Source: Sitta carolinensis
Lineage: Eukaryota > Chordata > Aves > Passeriformes > Sittidae
Reading direction: 5' to 3'
Assembly (NCBI GenBank): GCA_032173965.1
Contig: CM063283.1
Coordinates: 108,028,108 to 108,092,107 of the forward strand
DNA length: 64,000 bases
The notes beneath the pieces are model-generated. The model worked only from the letters and a program-made list of their open reading frames with translations. It made no database searches and was not told where the DNA came from. Below are positions 12,411 to 24,100 of the stretch, piece after piece; the first letter of the stretch is position 1, and every line of letters starts with the position of its first letter. A program made the position numbers and the translations under genes.

Positions 12411-13039
12411 CCTACAAATCGAGACTGAGTTAACTGAGATGTGACATGCAAGTACCATGAGGTCTTGCCAGTACAGTCTCTGATGAGGAGAGGAGACTGC
12501 AGAATACAGTAGAAACTTCACCCAGGCTGGCCAGAAGCCAAGAGCCACTGGAGGTGCTGAGAAAACCACCAAAAGTCTTCTGGGGGGTTTGATTTGCTCT
12601 TTTCTTTAAATGTGAGGGAGTTTTCCTGTTTTATTTCTTTGGCTGGTTTTTCTTTTCTTTTTAGAAAAATGCATCTGAGCTGCCCCCTGCCCTGTTGGTG
12701 CCAGGTGAGATGGAAGCAGGTGAGTGCCTCCCCACGTGCCTGCTGCAGAGAGAGAGTGTGCAGGTGGTGATTAGAGGTGACCCTCTGCTCTGGGGTTCCT
12801 TCACCCCTTGTCAGCTCCTGACACTGAGGAACTTGCTGACCTTTTTTGGCTCATTCTGGCCGACAGATTTTCAAGTACCAGATATCCCACTGCTTCCTGA
12901 ACTCCTGCAGAGACCAGGGGAGTGACAATAGGGTCATGTCCCCATGACATAATTGCCTACTGCAAGAAATCTGAAGAATATTTAAAACTTTCACAGCTTT
13001 TCCTTCCCTTCAAGATTGACTTGGAAATTAAATCAAATA
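12411..13039. other. Noncoding stretch, nothing recognised
   Basis: Ordinary unique DNA. The longest frame is about 76 codons and has no domain. No repeat is identified. Confidence 0.5.
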
Positions 13040-13137
13040 TGTGTCCATGTAGAGTCCCCTGTGCTCCACAAGGACCATCAAACAAACCTGTGTCCATGTA
13101 AAGTCTCCTGTGCTTTACAAGGACCATTTACTCGAGA
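13040..13137 (+). repeat. Direct duplication, 49-bp unit, two copies
   Basis: Two head-to-tail copies start at about 13040 and 13089. Both read TGTGTCCATGTA, then AAGTC/GAGTC, CCTGTGCT, an ACAAGGACCAT block and the unit end. They differ at a few positions, so the duplication is not very recent. It lies in no transposon that I recognise. Confidence 0.8.
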
Positions 13138-14399
13138 TGCTGCTGCAGAGGACAGCTTATTTCTTTCAGTAACCAGACTAGTCAGCCTATTGTTATCTGA
13201 TTGTGTGTGTTTATCAGGTGTGTTTATCATGGTGTTGTCTTGGGCGCAGCAGACGCCAGCATGGGGCTGAGGCTGGAGGAAGTAACATGCCATAAAGTGG
13301 GAGAGAGGGCTGGTGTGAGAGTGGAGATGTGAGGGGAAGACCTGACAGCAGGGTGAGGTAAGGCCAGGTCAGGCCATGGCCTTCCTTAAAATGGCCTTTG
13401 TCACCTGGCAGCAGCAATCCTACAAGCCCTTTTTATATAGTTCTTGCAATGAATTACTTTCAGCAAACAGAAGTGAACCAAAACAACCCTGCCTTTTGCC
13501 CTGGGTTTGGCTTGGGGAGCTGGCTCCACTCTGGCAAGTGTCCATGAGGGCAGCTTGTGTCTGTGCCTGCACGTGTGCTCCAGAGCCCTCACTGAGCCCT
13601 GGAGAAGTCTGTGGATGTTTCAATCTTACATTTTGGTCCCAGACACCTCAGGTGTCCATGTGCATCCTCAGCTGGTGGTGTGTCCAGGCAGAGCAGCCTG
13701 TCTGAGGGCTGGGGCAATGACCAAGGAGGGTGCCTGGGGCTGCTGTGCTGTCCTGCCCCTCTGTAGCAAGTTAAAGGAGCCCACAAAGCCGTCCCATTCC
13801 CATCTCCTCTCCTGAAGCATTTGGTCCTGGGAAGGTTCTTCAGGGCTTGCCAGCCCCAAGTCACAGCTCAGGTCTGAGCCTCCAGGGCCCCAGAGATACA
13901 CCTTGGCTGAGACCAGAGGTTTCTGTCACTTGGCCAAGAGGAACCAGGCAATAACCATAGGAAAGCTGGCACAGCAATTTCTTCTAAAATTGTTTCCTTC
14001 AGAGGAAGGCTGGCAGCTCAGGATCCTGCTGTTGATGGGGCCTGTTGCTAGCAGACACAGGAGACACTGCCCCTTGTCCCAGGCTGCAATTGCTGATAGA
14101 GAACCTGCTCACATCCCTGAGCCTGTCAGCAGCCAAGGGACAGGCATGGGGACCTGGCAAGCATTGCTGGAGCCCCAGGGGTTTGAATAAAACACGTCTA
14201 GATCTCTGAATTGACAGCTCTCTTCTCCTCCTGGGTCCTTTCATCTCAAGGAAAGGAAGCCAATTTCCTTTGCAAAGAACTCTGAGCTCCAGGAGTTAAA
14301 AGTGCTGTTTAAAGAGCTCTGTGGTGATGTTGCCCAAGGAGCTTGCAGGCTGGAGAAAGCTCTCCATCTCAGTGTGTAAAAAACTAGGCTAATAATGTT
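13138..14399. other. Noncoding stretch, moderately GC-rich
   Basis: No gene or repeat is recognised. Several overlapping frames of 60-110 codons occur on both strands, which is expected from the raised GC content and does not suggest coding. Confidence 0.5.
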
Positions 14400-14730
14400 T
14401 TTCTGCCTCGCACACGCTGGTAAGAGTTAATTAATTTTAAAAGCAGTTTGAAACGCAGTCACAACATAGGTGCTAAGTTTTATTTATTAATATTCCATAT
14501 TCAAAATAGAAGACTAATTATTTATGTGCATGGCAAAGGGTGCATTTCTGTGCTAGTAATTCAATTTTAATGGTTTAGGTGGTACTTGCATTGAGCATCA
14601 AAAAAAAATGTTGCATTAGGGAAAAATTGTGTGTAGGTCTCTCATTATGTGTTATCTTTATTATCCCAGTTTAAAATTATTTCATGCTGAATTTGTCAAG
14701 ACTAAGCATCTGGCTTTTGCTGTAGCATGC
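14400..14730. promoter_or_regulatory. Candidate conserved noncoding element
   Basis: An AT-rich, non-repetitive block with clustered TTAATTAA, TTATTAATATT, CTAATTATT, AGTAATTCAATTTTAATGG and similar homeodomain or forkhead-type cores. GC-rich ordinary DNA flanks it on both sides, so it stands out. The call rests on composition only; low-complexity drift is the alternative. Confidence 0.3.
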
Positions 14731-17700
14731 ATTACTTCCTGGATTGCCAGTTCCCAGCCAGGGAGAAGAGGCTCAGGAGGAGTGCATGGAAGTGGAGAGG
14801 TGGGATGGAACCAAATTTGTTCCAAATGGTTTTGTTGTCAGTGACAAGATGGCAGAAGGGGTTTGTGCCTGCCATGGAGAGGGATGTGAAGCCTGTGTAG
14901 GTCTCTGACCTGGGGGATGTAGAGGTCTCCCCTATGCATTGATAGGGATGCAGGGAAAAACACTCACCAGAGGGCTTTTCTTTTTCATTTTTATCCTTTT
15001 TATTTTTTCGTGTGATCTTTGCTGGTGCTTTAACACCTCTACATTTAGACCATATTTTCAGAACCCTAACAAGTTTACAAACAAAAGACTGGGATCTTTC
15101 AAACAATTATATCTGTGTCAATGGTTTAGAGAAGGCATCTCAGTTGTACATGCTGTGAGGCAGCAACTGTCTCTTGCTACATGTTTGAATATAATTTAGA
15201 GTGGCCTGACAATAAGTGGAGCTCCTGAATGCCGTGGTAGTGAATAAGTTCCATGTTCCACTCTAGAGAAAAAAAAAAAAAAACAAAAACAAAAAAAAAA
15301 CAAAACAACCAAACTACGTTTGAGAAAATCAGAAATGAAACTAAAAAAAAACAGTATTTCTTTTCCTTGCTGAGTCTGGTGAAGATGGTGAGGGTACAGA
15401 AACCCCCTGGGAAGTCCAGCTGTGGTAAATTTTTCGCAATAAGGAGATGTAGATACACCCTCTAATGTAAGTAAAAGATGTGAAAGAAGTCCTCTTCTCC
15501 AACTTTTCTAGGAATTGCAGTATACTCTGGCACTTCTCACTGCTTCAACCACATGCACTGCAAGGATTGCAGCTAAAGATGGTAGATACAGACAGCAAAA
15601 GTCACATTTGCTCCCCTCAGCTTTGAAGGTTGTCTGAATTGCAGCTCAGTAAGGTTGTCACTAGGCTTAAGGAAGCTAAAATGTAAATGCACTGAAAGTA
15701 AAATGGCCTCAGTTTGGGTGATTCTTTAAAAAGAAGTAAGTCACAGTGCAGAAAACCTAGTAATGCACAAAGTTCAAAGTTGGTCTTTGCATGAGAGCAA
15801 AAGAGCAATGTGGAAGGTGACTCAAAATTATAAGCAGAAATTGGAGAGGTGCCCACTGTGAGCTTAGAGGTAGATAAAGAAGGAAAGTTAAAAATTAACT
15901 TTAAGTTTTTCTCATTAAGAGATGTGTTGTATTTCCTTATGATGCAACGTAATGAGAAACAGAATTATTATTTAGTATTTCACATTTATCTCTAAATGTA
16001 TGAATCTGAGACTTGTGTGTTGTCTGGATCTATGTGTGCCTTACCCAAGTGCTTTTCTGAGAATTCGTTTGCCTCCAGATAAATTCATATTAATATTGGC
16101 TCTCCTTTATCTACCCACAGGGTAAAGGGACGTTAACAACAGGCAGATTCTTGCTATCCTGGTTGAAAATGCCATATGCTGAGGGTGTCCATTCCACCCT
16201 TTTCATTCTAACTGAAATCTCCCGTGGGCTCAAGGGGGCTGCCACTGCCCAGTGCCCCCACCAGCCTCTCTTTCTGTTCTTGGTTCCTGGGTTGGGATGG
16301 GGAATTTCCTTCCAAGGGACAAATCAGACTCTTCCATCTTACAGGATTATGTGCACTTTCCTTCTTGAAATTATGTTTTCCCTTTAACTCATGATTTTTG
16401 TAGGCTTCCTTTCCACCTTGTATGCATATTGTGAGCTGGAAAAGAAACCTTTAAATGGCTTGAAGCTGCTGCTGGCTGTAAAGTAACTGGAGCTGACAGT
16501 GGGCTTGCACAAGCACAGAGCTGTAAATCAGCTAAATGTATTGCACATAGTTTCCTGGTGCCTGCTCTCCTCGGGTGCAGAGCCCTGCTGGGATGAATGT
16601 CATCACAAACTCCTGGATTTGATGCTCCTTTTGTTTGCAGGGGGAATGGGACTCGCCTCTGCCAAGAATGGTACTTTCTGCCACAGGGTCACCAGCCACC
16701 TGACTTCTCTGTAGCCTTTCCCTCCTGCAGCCTTAAAGACCTTGTACTTCACCCCACAAAATATTCAGTAATGTTTTTTAGGTATACAGAACAGATGGGA
16801 ACTCTCTCCTGAAGTGCTGCTATCTTAAGTGGGCAAATCCATGGGGAAAGAATCTCTGAGTGACTGAGGGCACTGTGCTTCTCTGTGTCCACTGGTAACC
16901 GGAGATTAAGCTCTTTTTTTCTCACCTTGGAACTTGGAAGAAATTTTAATTGCATTAGTTACATTAGTTACTAAGTGAAATTTCCACACCCTGGCTAATG
17001 CATGCAGATCAGCATTTGATAATTTAAAACACAAGGTAAGAACACAAAATAATTTCAGAAAAAAAAATTCTCAAAACAGGCCTTTTTTGAGGTTATCTGT
17101 CCATACATTCATTGTAACTTCTACTAAACCTCTGGAGTGCCAGCAGCTGCCTGGAGCAATGGGTGGCACTGGTGGCTGTCGCTGGAGAAGCAGCCATTGC
17201 CGTTCCCAGTAGGGCTGGACTGGGAGCAGTGTGGCACCACTCCCTTTGGATCATGGCCACTTACCCTGCCATGCTTTTCTGAGATCCAGTCCCATCCAGT
17301 TCCAAGAGCTGCCAGCAGATCTGGTTACCTTTGTAAGCCCACAGCTTCTTTTTTAAATCATGTTTGGTTTTTTATTTTTTTTTTTCCCTTCCCCGAACCC
17401 AGTGATGCTATACAATTACAATGTATATTTATTTCTACTCTCGCTACTTCCTCTTGAAATTATGCAAGCTGTTTAAATCTCTCTGGCATTTTCATGGAAG
17501 GATGGATTCTGCAGGGTGTGGGAGTGTGTGTAGCAGCCATATAATTTCCTGCCTCTGATTTCCCCTGGGGAAGGGGAACGAAACACCGGCACCATCCGCA
17601 CATCTTGGGCACCCCGAAAGTCAGCTGAGGGGGGTGCAGCACCCCAAAGGCTGGTCTGGGGGACTTCACAAGGGAGCTGATTATTCTCTGTCCTTTTGGG

Positions 17701-19499
17701 CTACAGAACTGGGACTGCTTGACCGAGATTGCGACAGATTTGTGACCCTGAGGAGCTGGGCATGGGAACATCTGGGGCACGCGAGGGAGCAGATAAAAGA
17801 AACACCTATTGCGGGTCACTGTTTGCTCTTTGTATCTGGACCAAAAGCCTGATTCTTCCACAAACACTCGTTTCACAAAACACCACAAACATTGTGTTAG
17901 GAAACACTGAAGAAAGCCACAAAAAAAAAAAAAATCTGGATGTAGATCTTGCACCTGCTGTGAAGTGACCCTGCCTGGTCAGTGCTGGTAAAGAGGTGAG
18001 GGCAGTCTTCCCTTTATTACCTCCTCGATGGTAAAGTTGCATCAGCCCCTGGACTGGCTGTCCTCAGCCTGCCTTCACCTGCCTGTGGGAGAAAACTTCC
18101 CATCCCTGCCTGCTAGCTGGCCTCCCCCAGAAAAAAAAAACCATGGAAAGTACACTGCTGGGATTTTTATGAGACTCCAGCTCTTTCAGCGAAATTGAGA
18201 GGAAGCTGAAATGCAGCTTGCTTACACTAGCACCCTGCAAAAAAAAAAAGGTACTTCTGTGGCAAAAAAAAAATTCCAAATCTGGACTCTTAGAGGTAGG
18301 CTCCAAAAGCCCTTCACACCCAGGGCAGCTGTACCCAGGGCATCTATGGAAAGCAGAATACTTTGGGCAGCTCTGCTGGCACTGAGCCCTGGAGAATTCC
18401 ATTATTTCTGTCAGGCTGCTAAGAGCTCTCCTGTGCTGGAAATGAAGTTTGCAGCATGGAGTAAATGGAGAAGAAGCAGATTGAGGCACTTTCCTCCAAG
18501 ACCCACGCCTTTGGGTGCTCTGGACATTGAACTATGGTGGGCTCCCTCACATCCAACCCAGTTTTCTCTCATGGTTGCTTAGATGAAAATAACAAGTCTG
18601 CTGGTGTTGGATTACCTTTTTCCCCTCAAAAAAATGTTGATGAACCTCTACATGTTTACATATTTTGGGCATGCCAGTGGGTTTGCAGCATAAGCAGTCC
18701 AGGAGGATGGGTAGCATTGAGATCACTACATATCCATGGCACATCTCACCCTGTACCTTCTTTTCTTCCTCCTCTGGAAATTTAGCTTCTGCCTTCAAAG
18801 TTTGTTGTAACATTATCCAGGACAAACAGATACAAACAAATTATACTCTGGGGGCAAAAAATAAAATTTTAAAAATCCTAGGTAGTTTAGGGAAGAAAAC
18901 TACTGAACTTTTTGAACTTTTTACAGTGTGCCACTGGCCCAGAGAAGGAGAGAGATCCTTTTGGTCCCTGTGTTCCCAGTGCCAAACACAGCACTGCTGT
19001 TCCAGGACACAGTAGGTGGGTGTGCTGGAAAGATGCCTGATGTTTGGGGAGTGTGAAGTGCATTTAGTGTGATTCAGTCCTTTCTCCTCTCTCAAACGTT
19101 TTGCATGAATAAAGCAAGTGTCTGCCTCAGCCTCCTCACAAGTGAAAAGGCTGGGGAGGGAACAGGGCAAGGAGAAGAGAGAAGAAAAGCCAGAAAAATG
19201 GGGCTAAAGAAAAGGGATTTCCCCTCCTCCCTGCCTAAGTCTTCTCCAGAAAGTTCTCCAGGATGTCCAAAGGTGCCTGCCATGACAGCTGCTGTACCTC
19301 CTTCTGCTGACTGGCAAAGTCTTTTCTGTGCTTTTGCCAGGCTACCTATGGAGAACAGAAGAGGGCCAGTGTGTCTTTCCCAACATCCCAATCCAGCAGG
19401 AGGCTGGGGCAAGAAGGGAAATTGCCACTTCTTGGTCTCTATTAACACATTCCCCACTTTGCCTTTGGCTGCCTGATTGTGGCACCTCCAGATTTTAGT
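14731..19499. other. Noncoding stretch with A-rich tracts
   Basis: No gene is recognised. The longest frame (17460-17954, -, 164 codons) has no domain and overlaps + frames of 72 and 79 codons. Short A runs lie at about 17922-17934, 18130-18138, 18240-18250 and 18264-18272. These could be old retroposon tails, but no body can be recognised beside them. Confidence 0.5.
15267..15350. repeat. A-rich tract with AAAAC units
   Basis: A run of A interrupted regularly by C (AAAAC-type words), followed by further A-rich DNA. This is typical decayed poly(A) or simple sequence. No retroposon body is recognised upstream. Confidence 0.75.
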
Positions 19500-19610
19500 T
19501 ATATGTCATGATTATCTACAAAATATTCAATATTTTAATATTAATTGTTATTATAAGATATAAATGATAACAATATTTTAATTTTTACTATTTATATAGT
19601 ATGGACTGCA
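19500..19610. repeat. AT-rich low-complexity stretch
   Basis: About 110 bases are almost only A and T, with repeated AATATT, TTTAAT and ATTATAA words. No coding potential and no repeat family is seen. Confidence 0.65.
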
Positions 19611-19742
19611 TTTGTGGAGTAAATACCACCCATCTTAGAATACACAACACTCACTGAAGCATTGCACAACTTTTGGTACAAACGATCTCCATTTGGTCTC
19701 CCCTCACACTGCACAGTTTTAAAACAGGTAAAATGGAATTGG

Positions 19743-19743
<1 letters not shown>

Positions 19744-19778
<35 letters not shown>
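19744..19778. repeat. (TG)n microsatellite, about 17 units
   Basis: A perfect dinucleotide run of 35 bases with no interruptions. A pure tract of this length is likely to be polymorphic in length between individuals. Confidence 0.97.
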
Positions 19779-19780
<2 letters not shown>

Positions 19781-20971
19781 GCACAGTGTGAAGTGAGGAG
19801 TGCTCTGAATAACATGGGATGTGATGTAATTCCACGAGGAGCAGGCCCCCAGTGCTCTGCAAGGGGGTGCAAACCCAGCGAGCTCCAGGAGCCTCAGTCC
19901 TGCAGTGTGGGGGTGGATTGAAGTGGGATTTGCAGGAATGGGGCAATTTGGGGTGCAGGCTGGGCACTGCCAGCTGCTGGGCACAGGCTGGCACTGTCAC
20001 TCTCCTCCAGGTGCCCCAGGCAGAGGAATTGGCATGGCAGACTGGGACCAAAGGTGCTTGAGGAAGAGAGACTTTCCCTAGAAGTGACTGTTGGTCTGCA
20101 GAAGGTCAGTGAACAGCAGCACCCTCTGACTCTCCTGGCTGTCTCATGCCCTCTAGATATCTAAAGTTCCCATGCCTGAGTGCAGATCTCCCTAATTCCT
20201 GCTGACCCTTGCACAACTGTGAGTAGTTTCTCCTTGTCTGCAGCAGACTCTCCACCTGGGAGTTCTCCCCTCTGCCTCGGCAGAATGTATTTCTTCCTTC
20301 AGCTGGTTAAACCAGGCTGGCTTCAGGTCTGTCAGGCTGCTGCCCCACACCCAGCCCCAGAGTACCTCTTGTGAGGAAGGGTCCCCTCACCTGACTTCCA
20401 GCACTGTCCCCTGGCTGATGGTTGTCAGATGGGAGTAGGGATGGGTGCAATGCTCTGGTTCCCAGCCCACCTGGAGACAGCTCTATTTATGTCTTATCTG
20501 TAATGGTTAATCATTACACTTTATATGCATCCCCCTGGCACACACTTATTCCTTCTGGAAATGAGTCTCCTGAGACTGAGCGAGTACTGGCAAAAAGGAA
20601 GGAAAACTACAAGAAACTGAGCTGAGCATCTCTCATGTCCATGTGTAGTGCACCTGTATGATCAGACCTAGAGTATTTCTGAAGATCCCTGTGCTGCACC
20701 AGGGCCAGGGAGGAGGCTGAGCACATCTGCCTCTCAGGAATGGAGCAGGTTTCCAGAGTGTGAGTCCTTGGGCAGGGACTCATGGGGAAGGCACCACATC
20801 CTCCCTCCAAGGCTCAGAGATGCTGGGCAGATCCTCTCACACTGATCTGTTGGAGGCAAGGTGGAGTGAGTTTCAGGTCCCACTAGGTGCATTACTTTTA
20901 ATCAGCTCATGCATTTAGAAAGGGCAGAATTCTGTGTAGCACCCATCAGTGCCTGGCTTTGGGCCAGACCA
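19779..20971. other. Noncoding stretch, nothing recognised
   Basis: Moderately GC-rich unique DNA with no gene or repeat identified. Frames are about 70 codons or fewer, apart from frames that run through the neighbouring TG repeat. Confidence 0.5.
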
Positions 20972-21195
20972 GGAATAAGGAAAAAATCTTTTACAGCAGT
21001 AGCAGTAAAACTCTGTAACAGGTTGCCCAGGGAGGTGGTGGATGCCTCATTACTGGAAACATTCAGGGACAAGTTGGAGGGGCTCTGAGCAACATAATCT
21101 AATTGAAGAGGCCCCTACTCATTGCAGAGAGTTGGACTAGACAGCATTTGAATGTCCAGTTCAATCCAAACTATTCTATGATTCAATGATTCTCT
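20972..21195 (+). mobile_element. CR1 LINE, 3' end fragment
   Basis: The segment contains the usual block near the end of CR1 ORF2 and the 3' UTR: GTAACAGGTTGCCCAGGGAG, GGTGGATGCC, then GGAAACATTCAGGGACAAG, GGGGCTCTGAGCAACAT, AGTTGGACTAGA and a terminal ATTCTATGATTCAATGATTC. It is 5'-truncated and diverged, with no intact coding frame. The terminal octamer repeats show that the true 3' end is present. Confidence 0.9.
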
Positions 21196-24100
21196 GATAA
21201 GGTCTCTGCTTGGGGCTTCCCAGCCCCTTCCTTGCAAGATTTCACTGAAAGAGAGCAAGCCTGGGTCCTGCAGGGTCCATCCTCAGCTCCACAATGCAGC
21301 AGCTGCTCCAGGCAATGCACATGGCTGCTGAAAACATGCAAATGCCCATTTCTGTTCAGCTCCTTTGAGGAGCCTGCAAAATGGAGGAGGAAGGTGCTGG
21401 GTCTGTGGATACCTGCTGGATACTTGGTAGTTGTGCTGCTGGGAGTTTGAGCTCCTGCTGGAGAGTTTGGAATGAGACATCTCCAGCTGTAGGACAAATA
21501 CAAGTTAACAGCAAAGGGGAAAAACAGTGGTTTCAGCCAGGATGAGAAGATTTAAAATGTAGAGAACACCTATAGGTTTGAGCACAGTACCACAAGGCAA
21601 AATAACATGGATGTAGGGATCACAGGAGAAGTAATTACAAGGAAAATTGATAACATGGCATTAAACAGTCTCATGGGTTTCCAGTCCCAAGCTCCCCAGT
21701 CTTGAGCCTGGTTTAATAATCACAGTTTAACTGTAAAGTAGGAGAAGGGCTTTTTCTCTGCACTGTGGGTTGTTCCATAGGACTTTGGAATTCAGTTATA
21801 TTTTCAAGATAATCAAGACTATAAAGAGTTTGAAGATGATCAAGTAGGAAGGATTTGTGAAGAATACTTGTTTTAAGGAAAAAGCCTAGTATAACTAAAA
21901 CCTTGGGAGAAGTTCACTTCTAAAACTAAAAACTTGAAGTTTGAACACTTTCAAACTTTTCTCCTTGCTAAAAATAACATCCTCCATCTTGGATCACAGC
22001 TTGAGAACTGGATCCAACAACTGTGACAGGTTTTATTTGCTTTTCTCTCTTCTTTAACTATTTTTTGTTTGTTTTTTGATGTACTGGTGGATTCTGACCT
22101 AGAGGCATAATTTTACTATGATGAACCAAATACATTCAAAATCATGTGTAATAAACCAGTATGTAAAAAATGCTGTCTCGATATTTTCACTGCTTGTTGA
22201 GGTGTTATTTGGCATTCTGATGGATTTGGTCTGTAGTTGTATTTCTTTCAGTTCCTTTTATTTATTTAATTATTGATTTTTAAACATTCTTAATAGACAG
22301 TCATGAGATTTACTCTTACAGTTAAAAGAAAAGATCATTTCACAGGACCAAGGTGGAGCTATTCTGCTATTTGTGAGAATGCCAGTCAGAAAACTCATAC
22401 AATATTTTTTATAGAATGTGTAATCTTTTGACAAAAAAGTTATTTCATAATACTGTAAAATCTCCAAGGTAAGAATTAAAGCAAACCTATTTCAAAGCAA
22501 TGAGGAAAAAATAAGTAAAGTGATCAAAAGGAGGCTGCAATGTCCATAAACTCACATATCTCCTGGAGTAGGTGCTTCAGCTGGCATACCAAGTGCCACA
22601 GAGCTTTTGATGAAAGCCTGAGATCTGGCTGTGTGACTGCTGGCAAATTAAAACGAGCAAAAACATGTTTTCAACCAGGGAAAGTTTTGCCTTGAATTGA
22701 AACCATTGAAGGAGAAAACCTGGCTGTGCAGATTGTGGGCTGTGAACAGGATAATCAGGCTGCTGGACACACTTCCCAGTGCTGTGGGTCTAGTCACTCT
22801 TCTCAGGATAGAGAAAGACAAAAGTTTTTTAATTCCTCTGGAATCCACCACCAGAGGATTCCGTGGTGGTATCCATGTCACAGAACCCTGGGGAGTCCTC
22901 TGGAGAGGCCTGGCATTCTCCTGGCTGCAGAAGTTGCCCTGGGATGGGCCACTAGCTAGCTGACCCAAAATTAGGATCGGGAGGTAAATCTCTTTGAAGA
23001 TATTTTGCCTTGGAAGGAGGGAAGACAATTCTTTTAAAGAACGCCTTCTAAAGAAAGCCACCTGGTGCCCTGTTTTCTCTCCCTTCCCTGGGGAAGCCAG
23101 GTGGGCTCAGGGAGCTGGTGGAGCAGGCACATTTCCCATGGGCAAGTCCCCTGTGAGAGCTGAGCCCTGCTCAGGGGTCCCCAGCCCTCTGCACGTGGCT
23201 GTACAGCTGCAGAGGGTTGTCACCTTCTCACGGGGGTCACAGGATGGAAGCATTCAAACCCCTGCCCACTGCAGGGGCAGCTTTTTGGGTAAATCCAGTA
23301 TGCATAACAGGCTGTCACTGATACATGAAGGCTGAAGCTGGGATGGGGAGAACTGTGCAGGAATTTTCCAGAAAAACTGTGTATGCTGATGATGAGTTTT
23401 ATTCATTAGCTGGATTTTTAACCAACTTCAATTTAACAAGATTAACAATGGCTTCAAATCCACTGAGAAAGGAGTGGGGAAAGCACAACAAAAACCCCCC
23501 AAAAAACAGGGAAGTAACGCTCTTTATTACATATTGATAAAAGACAAAATTTTGCTGTTTACCTAAAATTAAGTGGTGTTACAAATGGTGAAAATCAGGT
23601 GTGGAATGCTTCAGATTTTGGACAAAGCCTACTGCTGAAGTCATCAATATAGGGAAGCACGGGAGAGTGGCAGCAATTTCCCCACACTTGCAGTACCCCT
23701 GGCAGGCAAGAACAGGAATGTTACGTGCCCTGGATAAGAGGGTTGGGACTCAGAACAAGTGGCTTTTATTCCCCCTTCTCTGTTTAATGTGCTCCTGAAC
23801 CATGTCAACAAACTTCCTTCTTTACTTTTCAATCAATGGGCTGACCTCCATGGAGTGTTGTGATACTTAAAGTAGTTGGACAAAGTGGCTGAAATATGTC
23901 ATCTACCTGAAAAGTGCTCAGGTTTTTTCTAAGGTAATAAAAGTGACTGGGAAAACTGGGTGCTCAGAGCACTGAGGAATGATGACAAAATTCATGACAG
24001 CCATATGGAGAGCCAAATAGGAGCAAACCCCACTTTATTACCATTGGGAGGGCAGAGATGACGTTTCTGAGAGGGGGGCTGTGGATGTTTCCAGAGATTC

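Noticed and set aside
17460..17954. 164-codon frame on the - strand as a gene
   Set aside because: It starts in a decayed poly(A) tract read backwards as Phe codons, has no domain and overlaps other open frames.
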